NCBI GenBank assembly: GCA_030950365.1
Contig: JAUZRQ010000014.1
Span: 1 to 64,000, forward strand
Direction: 5' to 3'
Origin: Candidatus Zhuqueibacterota bacterium
Lineage (GTDB): Bacteria; Zhuqueibacterota; Zhuqueibacteria; Zhuqueibacterales; Geothermadaptataceae
Length of the DNA: 64,000 nucleotides
Made by a program: the position numbers and the translations under genes. The notes beneath the pieces were generated by a model. That model was not told the DNA's origin. It worked only from the letters and a program-made list of their open reading frames with translations, and did not search any database. This document shows positions 46,970-53,950 of this stretch, in pieces (positions within the stretch are counted from its first letter, which is position 1; each line of letters begins with the position of its first letter).

Positions 46970-47015
46970 AAAGGCCTTCTTGGAGCACCTGCTCCGGGAA
47001 GGCCTTTTTTGTTTT
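46970..47015 (+). terminator. Rho-independent terminator/attenuator before lysW
   Basis: AAAGGCCTTC (46970-46979) pairs with GAAGGCCTTT (46998-47007); a smaller GGAGC/GCTCC hairpin extends the stem, and a T-rich tract runs to 47015. It stands between the promoter at 46723 and lysW, 60 bases before the lysW start. Confidence 0.85.
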
Positions 47016-47074
47016 AAATCCATCCGGTTTTGCCGGAAATCCATAACGATTACAACTGCAAAGGAGGATGTATC

Positions 47075-47248
47075 ATGAATTTGACCGCTAACTGTCCCAT
47101 CTGTGATGCGGCACTCAATCTGGCCGCCGACACGGTTCAGGGAGAACTGCTGGAATGCGCCGAATGCGGCACCGAACTCGAAGTGATGTCCACGGAGCCC
47201 ATCCAATTGCAGGAAGCCCCGCAGGAAGAAGAGGACTGGGGAGAATAA
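47075..47248 (+). CDS. lysW: Amino-group carrier protein LysW
   Basis: 57 residues. Two zinc-binding CxxC pairs (Cys7/10 and Cys28/31), an acidic C-terminal half and the diagnostic C-terminal EDWGE. The gamma-carboxyl of the last Glu carries alpha-aminoadipate (lysine route) or glutamate (arginine route) while it is reduced and aminated. AAAGGAGG lies seven bases before the ATG; the frame open from 47030 upstream is not used. lysX starts two bases after the stop. Confidence 0.95.
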   Translation: MNLTANCPICDAALNLAADTVQGELLECAECGTELEVMSTEPIQLQEAPQEEEDWGE

Positions 47249-47250
47249 TC

Positions 47251-48102
47251 ATGCGAATCGGACTTTTGCACTCCCTCATTCGCAAGGAGGAAAAATTGCT
47301 GATTGCCGCGTTCCGCGCCTGTGGCATTGATCTGGTGATGATTGACGATCGCCGGCTCGTTTTCACCCCGGGCAGCGATGTGTTTCAACTCGACGCTCTG
47401 CTGGAGCGCAGCATCCACCACTCACGCGCCCTGCACGCGCTGCGGTTGTTCGAAAGCGCCGGGGTGCGCTGCATCAATACACCGCAGGTGGCGCTGGTGT
47501 GCGGCGACAAGCTGCTCACCACCGATGCGCTGGCTCGTCACGGTGTGCCGCAGCCGCGGGTCAAAATCGCTTTCACCGAGGCCTCGGCACTGGCCGCCAT
47601 CGACGAGCTGGGCTATCCGGTGGTGCTCAAGCCGGCGGTGGGCTCCTGGGGCCGGCTGCTGGCCAAAGTCAACGACCGCGACGCCGCCGAAGCCATTCTG
47701 GAGCACAAGACCATTCTCGGTTCGTATCACCATTCGATTTTTTATATCCAGGAATACATCGAAAAGCGCGGCCGGGATATCCGCAGCTTCGTCGTCGGCG
47801 ATGCGTGCGTGGCGGCCATTTACCGCACCTCAGCACACTGGATCACCAACACAGCTCGGGGAGGGGTGGCCGAGAACTGTCCGCTGACCGATGAGCTACG
47901 CGACATTTCACTGCGGGCCGCACGGGCCGTGGGCGGCGGCATCGTCGCCATCGATCTGTTTGAAACCGATACCGGCTATCTGGTGAACGAGGTGAATTAC
48001 ACCATGGAGTTCAAAAACAGCATCGAAACCACAGGGGTGGACATTCCCGCGCGCATTGTCGATTACGTCATCCGCGTTGCGGAAGGAGGCGGCCATGTCT
48101 GA
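47251..48102 (+). CDS. lysX: LysW-alpha-aminoadipate (or glutamate) ligase
   Basis: 283-residue ATP-grasp ligase of the RimK/LysX group, joining the alpha-amino group of the substrate to the gamma-carboxyl of the LysW C-terminus. ATP-grasp marks: [11 protein letters not shown] (P-loop-like lysine), [13 protein letters not shown] (adenine hinge and metal), and [13 protein letters not shown] (metal-binding Glu/Asn). [14 protein letters not shown] near the end is typical of LysX. Whether it uses aminoadipate, glutamate or both cannot be settled here. GGAG is eight bases upstream; it overlaps lysY by eight bases. Confidence 0.93.
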   Translation: MRIGLLHSLIRKEEKLLIAAFRACGIDLVMIDDRRLVFTPGSDVFQLDALLERSIHHSRALHALRLFESAGVRCINTPQVALVCGDKLLTTDALARHGVPQPRVKIAFTEASALAAIDELGYPVVLKPAVGSWGRLLAKVNDRDAAEAILEHKTILGSYHHSIFYIQEYIEKRGRDIRSFVVGDACVAAIYRTSAHWITNTARGGVAENCPLTDELRDISLRAARAVGGGIVAIDLFETDTGYLVNEVNYTMEFKNSIETTGVDIPARIVDYVIRVAEGGGHV

Positions 48103-49141
48103 GGTTCGCGTGTCGATTGTCGGCGGCTCCGGGTACACCGGCGGCGAGCTGCTACGCCTGCTGCTGTTTCATCCACAGGTGCGGATTCAGCAGGTGACGT
48201 CCGAACGGTTCGTTGGCAAATTCACGCACAAGGTGCATCCGAATCTGCGCAAGGCAACAGACCTGCGGTTCGTGCAGCTTGCACAACTGGAACCGTGCGA
48301 CGTCTTGTTTCTCTGTTTGCCGCACGGCCGCGCCATGCATTTGCTGCCGGAACTGCAGCGGAAAGCGGAACGCATCATCGATCTGAGCGCGGATTTCCGT
48401 CTCAACGACCCGGCGCAATACGCCGCTTGGTACGGCCGCGAGCACACGCATCCGGAATGGCTGCCGCAGTTTGTGTACGGCATTCCGGAGCTCCACCGCG
48501 AGGCCATGCGCGGCGCGCGGTTTATATCCAGCGCGGGGTGCAACGCCACCGCCACCATTCTGGCGCTGTTTCCGCTGTTCAAAAACGATCTGGTGGTTGT
48601 CGATCGTTCCGTGGTGGAAGTAAAGGGCGGCTCCAGCGAGGGCGGCAACGCGCCATCCGAGGCCACGCACCATCCGGAACGCAGCAATGTGGTACGCTCG
48701 TACCGCCCGACGCAGCACCGCCACACGGCCGAAGTGGAGCAGGAGCTGTGCATACACGGCCCGGTGCGCGTGCATCTGTCGGCCACGGCGCTCGATCTGG
48801 TGCGCGGCGTGCTGTCCACCTGCCACGTGTTTCTTAAGGACGATTTGGATGAGAAGACTATATGGAAGGTGTACCGCGAAACCTATGCCGATGAGCCGTT
48901 CATCCGCATCGTGAAGGAGAAAACGGGCATTTACCGCTATCCGGAGCCCAAACTGCTCATCGGTTCCAATTTCTGCGATATCGGTTTCGAAAAGGATGCC
49001 CGCTCGCGCCGGCTGGTGGTCATCAGCGCCATCGACAACCTGATGAAGGGCGCTGCCGGGCAGGCGGTGCAGGCGTTCAATCTCATGCACGGCTTTGCCG
49101 AAACCACCGCGCTGGAATTTCCGGGGTTGCATCCTGTTTAG
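48095..49141 (+). CDS. lysY: LysW-gamma-acyl-phosphate reductase (ArgC/LysY)
   Basis: 348-residue NADPH-dependent reductase turning the LysW-bound acyl phosphate into the semialdehyde. [14 protein letters not shown] is the nucleotide-binding loop; the catalytic Cys is Cys149 in [18 protein letters not shown] and the His in [10 protein letters not shown] belong to the ArgC catalytic domain. AAGGAGG is five bases before the ATG at 48095. After its stop the operon is interrupted by a 442-base repeat-filled gap. Confidence 0.93.
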   Translation: MSEVRVSIVGGSGYTGGELLRLLLFHPQVRIQQVTSERFVGKFTHKVHPNLRKATDLRFVQLAQLEPCDVLFLCLPHGRAMHLLPELQRKAERIIDLSADFRLNDPAQYAAWYGREHTHPEWLPQFVYGIPELHREAMRGARFISSAGCNATATILALFPLFKNDLVVVDRSVVEVKGGSSEGGNAPSEATHHPERSNVVRSYRPTQHRHTAEVEQELCIHGPVRVHLSATALDLVRGVLSTCHVFLKDDLDEKTIWKVYRETYADEPFIRIVKEKTGIYRYPEPKLLIGSNFCDIGFEKDARSRRLVVISAIDNLMKGAAGQAVQAFNLMHGFAETTALEFPGLHPV

Positions 49142-49156
49142 GAAGATGAATTGAAT

Positions 49157-49226
49157 CTCTCGCAGAGGCGCCGGGAGCACAGAGGGTTTTAACAAGTCCT
49201 CTGCGAGCTCCGCGGCTCTGCGATAG
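49157..49226 (+). repeat. 70-bp inverted-arm repeat, copy 2
   Basis: CTCTCGCAGAGGCGCCGGG, AGCACAGAGGGTTTTAACAAG, then CCTCTGCGAGCTCCGCGG. The two arms are partly complementary. Same order of blocks as the minus-strand copy at 29474-29544. Confidence 0.6.
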
Positions 49227-49310
49227 AATAATAAAAAAAAACAGCATCAAAAGAAAAATCCAAATTTGAAACGATTCAGCAGGTTTAGTTCTTTGTCGGA
49301 TTCCGGCTTT

Positions 49311-49475
49311 CCCAGCTCCCCTCCTGGAAGGGGCCGGGGGTGGGTCAAAAAATGAGCCTCTGGCACAGATTGATTTTTGGCTGGCTCACGAACGTTTGCT
49401 AAAAATTAAAAAATTATGCTGCGGCGGCAAGCCGGCTGATTTGCCCCACCCCTAAATCCCCTCCCGGGAGGGAAT
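49311..49475. repeat. Inverted pair of CCCCTCCxGGAxGGGG/CCCACCCC repeats
   Basis: CCCCTCCTGGAAGGGGCC plus GGGGGTGGG at 49318-49344 is the complement-like partner of CCCCACCCC plus CCCCTCCCGGGAGGG at 49444-49473. Transcribed, the two arms could pair across about 100 bases. Confidence 0.6.
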
Positions 49476-49583
49476 TTTGAAAAACGCCCGGCGGGCTCTG
49501 CGCCTTGGCGAGAGAATGATTTTCATTGGTAGTTTCCCAACCATCCAACAAATCGAAATCAATCAATCAGGAGAGCCAATCCG

Positions 49584-50225
49584 GTGTGCCGATTGCTTCT
49601 GATCCGCGATACACACGAATTCGCCATTGCCGACCACCTGCGGCCATTCGCCGACATCGCGCGTCATAGCAAGGAATACCAGGGCCACGGCTGGGGCTGT
49701 GGCTACTTGCGCAACGGCCAATGGCACCTGTACAAAACTGTGAGGCCTATCTGGGAGGACGATCTGGCGCGGTTCGGGAACACCCGCTTGCTGATCGCCC
49801 ATGCCCGTAGCGCGTTTCAAAACCGCGGCATTGTGGTGGATAACAACATGCCGTTTTTCGACGGCCAGTGGATGTTCGCTTTCAACGGCGAATTGCGCGG
49901 CGTGAAAATCCGCGAAAACGGCCGCACTGGCGCCGAAAAAATCTTTCATCTCTTCCGACGGCTGGACCGCGGCGATCCGCAGGCGTCACTGCAAAAGGCG
50001 GCCACCCTCCTCGAACGCCGCACGCGCTACATTCGCGCCATGAATCTGATCATGACCGACGGCCGGCAGACGCTGGTGATGTGCCATTACAACGAAGACC
50101 CGGATTATTTCACCCTGCGCTACCGGCAAACCGGCGAACAACGCATCGTGTGCTCCGAACCCTATCCGGGCGAAATGGACTGGCAACCGATGAAAAACAA
50201 ACACATCGAGGTGATTTCATGCTGA
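49584..50225 (+). CDS. Class II glutamine-amidotransferase-like Ntn hydrolase
   Basis: 213 residues starting GTG-TGC, so Cys2 becomes the N-terminal nucleophile after Met removal. Class II marks: HGWGCGY, AHAR (Arg75, carboxylate-binding position), and FNGELRG (Asn101-Gly102, oxyanion hole). The usual TDSE block, whose Asp binds the alpha-amino group of glutamine, reads TGAE (115-118), so that Asp is missing by my alignment. There is no synthetase domain, as in YafJ/EgtC-like proteins. AGGAG lies upstream of the GTG. It overlaps lysZ by seven bases and sits between lysY and lysZ, so a role in the LysW pathway is likely; see findings for the idea that it releases the product from LysW. Confidence 0.85.
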   Translation: MCRLLLIRDTHEFAIADHLRPFADIARHSKEYQGHGWGCGYLRNGQWHLYKTVRPIWEDDLARFGNTRLLIAHARSAFQNRGIVVDNNMPFFDGQWMFAFNGELRGVKIRENGRTGAEKIFHLFRRLDRGDPQASLQKAATLLERRTRYIRAMNLIMTDGRQTLVMCHYNEDPDYFTLRYRQTGEQRIVCSEPYPGEMDWQPMKNKHIEVISC

Positions 50226-51010
50226 TCATCAAAATCGGCGGAGGCGAGCAGATCAATCTGCGTGGCATCGTGGCAGACCTGGCCGAACTCGACGAGCCGG
50301 TGGTTCTGGTTCACGGCGCCAACGCCCTGCGCGACCGCCTGGCCGAAGCACTGGGTCGCCCTCGAAAAATGCTGACTTCGGTTTCCGGCTACACCAGCGT
50401 GTACTCCGATGAATCCGCGCTGGATTTGCTGATGCTGGCCTACGCCGGCCTGCGCAACAAGCGGCTGGTGGAACTGTGCCAGCAGCACGGCATCAATGCC
50501 ATCGGTCTGTCCGGCATCGACGGGCAGGTGATCCGCGGCCGGCGCAACCGCGGCATCCGCGTGCTCGAAAACGGCAAACTGCGGCTGGTGCGGGATCTTT
50601 CCGGCAAGCCGCAGGCGGTCAACGAGCCGCTGCTGCGCTGGCTTCTGGAGCAGGGCTACACGCCGGTGCTCACCGTGCCCATTGTGGATGAGCGCGGGAC
50701 GGCGATCAACTCTGAAAACGATGACATCGTCGTGGTATTGCAAGCGGCCTTGCAGGCGAGGATGGTTATTCAGCTCATCGAAGCGTCGGGCTTCCTTGAA
50801 GATCCGCGGGATCCCGCATCGGTGGTCGCGGCGCTGTCGCGAAACGAGCTGGAACAGCGAGAAGCGCAGGTATCGGGCCGCATGAAACGCAAAATGCTGG
50901 CCCTGCGGCGGCTGTTCGACAACGGCGCCCAGCGGGTGGTTATGGCCGATGGCAGAACCGAGCATCCGATCCGCGCCGCGCTGGCCGGAGAAGGGACGGT
51001 GATTCAATGA
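50219..51010 (+). CDS. lysZ: LysW-aminoadipate (or glutamate) kinase
   Basis: 263-residue amino-acid kinase (ArgB/LysZ family) that phosphorylates the side-chain carboxyl of the LysW-bound substrate. IIKIGGGEQINLRG is the N-terminal phosphate loop, VLVHGAN the substrate loop, GLSGIDGQVI and VPIVDERG the central block, and INSENDDIV the nucleotide-binding end. GAGGTG is five bases before the ATG at 50219. Seven-base overlap with the Ntn hydrolase and four-base overlap (ATGA) with lysJ indicate coupled translation. Confidence 0.93.
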   Translation: MLIIKIGGGEQINLRGIVADLAELDEPVVLVHGANALRDRLAEALGRPRKMLTSVSGYTSVYSDESALDLLMLAYAGLRNKRLVELCQQHGINAIGLSGIDGQVIRGRRNRGIRVLENGKLRLVRDLSGKPQAVNEPLLRWLLEQGYTPVLTVPIVDERGTAINSENDDIVVVLQAALQARMVIQLIEASGFLEDPRDPASVVAALSRNELEQREAQVSGRMKRKMLALRRLFDNGAQRVVMADGRTEHPIRAALAGEGTVIQ

Positions 51011-52170
51011 ATGCGTTGAAATTGCTGGAAGACCATTACAGCATGAACGTGTATCCCAAACGGGATGTGGTGCTGGTGCGCGGCCAGGGCGCGCGGGTGT
51101 GGGATACCGACGGCCGCGAGTACATCGATTGCGTATCCGGCAACGGTGTGGCCAATGTGGGCCATGCCAACGAGGCCGTGGCGCAGGCCATTGTCCACCA
51201 AGCGCAGCGATTGATCACCTGTCCGGGCATTTTTTACAACGACGTTCGTGCGCAACTGCTGGAACGGCTGATCCAGATCGCTCCGGCCCGCCTGCAAAAG
51301 GCGTTTTTATGCAACAGTGGTGCCGAGTCTATCGAAGCGGCCATCAAATTTGCGCGGCTGGCCACGAAAAAATCCGATATTCTCTGCGCCACCCGCGGCT
51401 TTCACGGGCGTACATTAGGCGCGCTCAGCGCCACGCACAACCCCAAATACCGCCGCGATTTTGAGCCCCTGGTGCCCGGCTTCCGGCACGTGCCGTTCAA
51501 TGATTTTGATAAACTTGATCGGGCGGTCGGCGAGGAGACCGCCGCCGTGCTGCTGGAAATCGTGCAGGGTGAGGGCGGCGTGCATGTGGTGGATGCCGAC
51601 TACCTGAACCGCGTGCAGCAGGTATGCCGCGAGCGCGGCGTGCTGCTGATTTTCGACGAAGTGCAGACCGGTTTTGGCCGCACCGGCCGCCCGTTTGCCT
51701 GTCAACATTTCGGCATCGAGCCGGACATGATGTGCGTGGCCAAGGCCATGGCCGGCGGCGTGCCCATGGGCGCCGTGTTGTGCAGCGCCGCGGTCGCCAT
51801 CCCGGTGGGCAAGCATGGCAGCACGTTTGGCGGCAATCCCCTGGCCTGTGCCGCCGCGCTTGCCGCCATCGATTTCATGGAAGCGCACCGGCTGGACGAG
51901 CAGGCGCGCGAAAAGGGCGATTACCTGGTTTCTCAACTGCGGCAACCCACCGTGCCCCTGATCCGCGAGATTCGCCACCTGGGATTGATGATCGGCATTG
52001 AATTACGCACGCGGGTGAAACCGTACCTCCTCAAGCTGCTGGAGCGCGGCGTGCTGGCCCTGCCTGCCGGCAGCACCGTGCTGCGCCTTTTGCCGCCGCT
52101 GGTGATTTCATACCCCGAGCTGGACCGTGTTGCCGAGGCGGTGGTGGGGGTGTTGCGGGGAGAGGATTAA
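51007..52170 (+). CDS. lysJ: LysW-aminoadipate/glutamate semialdehyde aminotransferase
   Basis: 387-residue class III PLP aminotransferase (ArgD/LysJ). NSGAESIEAAIKFAR is the phosphate-binding block, FDEVQTGFGRTG carries the PLP-ring Asp217, and the Schiff-base Lys is Lys246 in CVAKAMAGG; STFGGNPLACAAA follows. It would aminate the LysW-bound semialdehyde to lysine or ornithine. No lysK follows; the next features are tRNA-Asn and a convergent gene. Where the final release step is encoded is open. Confidence 0.93.
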   Translation: MNALKLLEDHYSMNVYPKRDVVLVRGQGARVWDTDGREYIDCVSGNGVANVGHANEAVAQAIVHQAQRLITCPGIFYNDVRAQLLERLIQIAPARLQKAFLCNSGAESIEAAIKFARLATKKSDILCATRGFHGRTLGALSATHNPKYRRDFEPLVPGFRHVPFNDFDKLDRAVGEETAAVLLEIVQGEGGVHVVDADYLNRVQQVCRERGVLLIFDEVQTGFGRTGRPFACQHFGIEPDMMCVAKAMAGGVPMGAVLCSAAVAIPVGKHGSTFGGNPLACAAALAAIDFMEAHRLDEQAREKGDYLVSQLRQPTVPLIREIRHLGLMIGIELRTRVKPYLLKLLERGVLALPAGSTVLRLLPPLVISYPELDRVAEAVVGVLRGED

Positions 52171-52196
52171 TCGGCAGAGAGCAATTGCTTGGGGGG

Positions 52197-52219
52197 CCTG
52201 GAGCCTTGAAGGTGCCAGG
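52197..52219. repeat. Short palindrome, related to 62493-62535
   Basis: CCTGGAGCCTTGAAGGTGCC followed by AGG. The GCCTTGAAGGTGCC centre matches the core of the long palindrome after the rlpA-like gene. It lies 26 bases after lysJ and could help end its transcript. Confidence 0.5.
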
Positions 52220-52248
52220 TATATTTGTCTTTTGCATGGCCCAAAATC

Positions 52249-52275
52249 AAAAAAGCCCGACCGATTGGCCGGGCT
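52249..52275 (-). terminator. Rho-independent terminator of tRNA-Asn
   Basis: On the minus strand AGCCCG and CGGGCT pair around a short internal stem, followed by six T. It starts six bases after the tRNA 3' end. Confidence 0.75.
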
Positions 52276-52280
52276 CTCTG

Positions 52281-52353
52281 CTCCCGAGGCAGGACTCGAA
52301 CCTGCAACCTAGTGGTTAACAGCCACCCGCTCTGCCGATTGAGCTACTCGGGA
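52281..52353 (-). tRNA. tRNA-Asn (anticodon GTT)
   Basis: 73 nucleotides with full cloverleaf: acceptor TCCCGAG/CTCGGGA plus discriminator G, D stem GCTC/GAGC, anticodon stem GGTGG/CCACT around CTGTTAA, variable AGGTT, and T arm GCAGG-TTCGAGT-CCTGC. CCA is not encoded. A terminator follows directly. Confidence 0.97.
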
Positions 52354-52381
52354 ATTTAGACTAACAAAGTTCTATTGTCAA

Positions 52382-52461
52382 TGGAGCATGTGGACTCGCA
52401 CCTGCATCCGCCAGTCGGCGGATAACAGCCACTCCCTTTTCCGATTGAGATACTCTCGGGA
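52382..52461 (-). pseudogene. Decayed tRNA-Asn copy
   Basis: Reads TCCCGAG, CTCAATCGG, GGGAGTGGCTGTTA, GCAGGTGCGAGTCC in the same order as the intact tRNA-Asn, with the GTT anticodon kept. A perfect hairpin ATCCGCC-GACT-GGCGGAT replaces the 3' anticodon arm and variable loop, the T stem is broken and the 3' acceptor strand no longer pairs. It lies 28 bases upstream of the real tRNA. A tRNA detector should score it as a pseudogene. Confidence 0.75.
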
Positions 52462-52545
52462 GTGTTGAAAATCATCCTTTTTCGAGACAAATAATATAAA
52501 AAATAAATCTCAAAAGTCAATACTTTGTTCGTCCAAAATCGCAAT

Positions 52546-53760
52546 TTATTCAACGATTTTTTGCTCCCGGAGCTCCTGAATCGCCAGCGCATCGAGCTGC
52601 AGAAGGCGCTGCAGCACCTCATCGGTATGCTGGCCGAGCAGCGGCGGCGGCGCGGGAGAGGCCGTCGGCGAGTGCGAAAATTTCGGCACCGGTCCGATGA
52701 GGTTCAGTATGCCCGCCGTCGGATGATCCACCTGCGTTTTCATGCCCCTCGCCTGAACCACCGGATCCTCAAACACCTCCTTCACATTTTGAATCGGTGA
52801 ACTTGCGATATTCGCTTTTTTCAGCAATTGGTGCCACTCGCGGCTGGACTTTTGCGAAAAGGCCTTTTGCAGAACAGGGATCAGCCGATCGCGGTTTTGC
52901 ACCCGCACGGCGTTGGTGGCAAATTCGGGCCGGTCGGCCAGGCCATCGAGCCGCAACACCTCGCACAGCCGCCGGAACTGCGCATCGTTGGCCGCGGCCA
53001 CCGCCAGATAGCCATCCGCAGTCGGGAACACTTCATACGGCACGATGTTCGGATGCGCATTGCCATAGCGCCGCGGAATCTGGCCCGATACCAGATAGTT
53101 CATGCCCACGTTGGCCAGCCACGACACCTGCGCGTCCAGCAGCGAGATATCGATGACCTGTCCCACTCCTGTGCGCTCGCGGTGGTGCAGCGCTGCCAGA
53201 ATACTGCCGGCGGCATACAGTCCTGCCGTGATATCCGTGATCGCCACGCCCACTTTGTACGGCGGGCCTTCTTCCGGCCCGGTGATACTCATAATGCCGC
53301 CGCGTGCCTGGATGATGAAATCGTATCCGGGCTCGCGGGCATCGGGACTGTTCTGGCCATAGGACGAGATGCTGCAGTAAATCAGTCTCGGATTGTGCTC
53401 GCGCAGCCGTTCGTAATCCAGCCCCCAGCGCTGCATGCTGCCGACCTTGAAATTCTCAACCAGAATATCACAACGCTGCGCCAGCCGCCGCACCAGCTCG
53501 CGGCCTTTCTCGCGCGCAAGATCGATGGCGATGCTTTTTTTGTTGCGGTTACAGGACAGGAAGTAGGCCGACTCTCCTCCCGCGAAAGGCGGCCCCCAAC
53601 TGCGCGTGTCGTCGCCACAGCCCGGCCGCTCCACTTTGATAACTTCCGCCCCAAGATCGGCCAGGAACTGAGTGCAATACGGGCCAGCGAGAATCCGCGA
53701 CAGATCCAGCACCCGGATGCCGGCCAGTGGCGGGGATGTTTGTGCATTTTTTCTATTCAT
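52546..53760 (-). CDS. Family III CoA-transferase (CaiB/BaiF)
   Basis: 404 residues, normal for this family, which moves CoA between acyl-CoA donors and carboxylates (formyl-, carnitinyl-, succinyl-CoA types). GIRVLDLSRILAGPYCTQFL and the EVIKVERPGCGDDTRSW block are the N-terminal CoA-binding part; the catalytic Asp is in EPGYDF followed by QARGGIMS; IVPYEVFPTADGY belongs to the second Rossmann-like domain. No CoA ligase, dehydrogenase or decarboxylase is nearby, so the substrate cannot be guessed. Monocistronic, convergent with lysJ/tRNA side. Confidence 0.92.
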   Translation of the reverse strand: MNRKNAQTSPPLAGIRVLDLSRILAGPYCTQFLADLGAEVIKVERPGCGDDTRSWGPPFAGGESAYFLSCNRNKKSIAIDLAREKGRELVRRLAQRCDILVENFKVGSMQRWGLDYERLREHNPRLIYCSISSYGQNSPDAREPGYDFIIQARGGIMSITGPEEGPPYKVGVAITDITAGLYAAGSILAALHHRERTGVGQVIDISLLDAQVSWLANVGMNYLVSGQIPRRYGNAHPNIVPYEVFPTADGYLAVAAANDAQFRRLCEVLRLDGLADRPEFATNAVRVQNRDRLIPVLQKAFSQKSSREWHQLLKKANIASSPIQNVKEVFEDPVVQARGMKTQVDHPTAGILNLIGPVPKFSHSPTASPAPPPLLGQHTDEVLQRLLQLDALAIQELREQKIVE

Positions 53761-53950
53761 CGTAAGCTCATATTCGCAGGTACGTTAGCCCAAATGTTAC
53801 TCTGATTTAACCAAAATCGGCGAAAATTTCGCCGAATATCCAATTAGCCTTTACACTGGCATACAGCCGTCACGTTCTCATCGCACGGTCCGAAACAACC
53901 TTATTTCAATTCATTCGGTTATTCGCGTCGTTTGTTGAGTGGAAGAAGCC

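Larger units (their letters stand above)
49142..49583. other. Repeat-filled gap splitting the lys operon
   Basis: 442 bases containing the 70-bp element at 49157-49226, an inverted pair of CCCACCCC-type repeats (49311-49344 and 49444-49475), ACGATTCAGC (49270-49279, like the MITE ends) and a third CTCTGCGCC block ending near 49517. No gene or clear promoter seen. Confidence 0.6.

Noticed and set aside
46804-47015. Leader region as a lysine (L-box) riboswitch, T-box, tmRNA or SRP RNA
   Set aside because: None of the conserved core sequences of those RNAs could be found; the Lys/Arg-rich frame and terminator fit an attenuator better.
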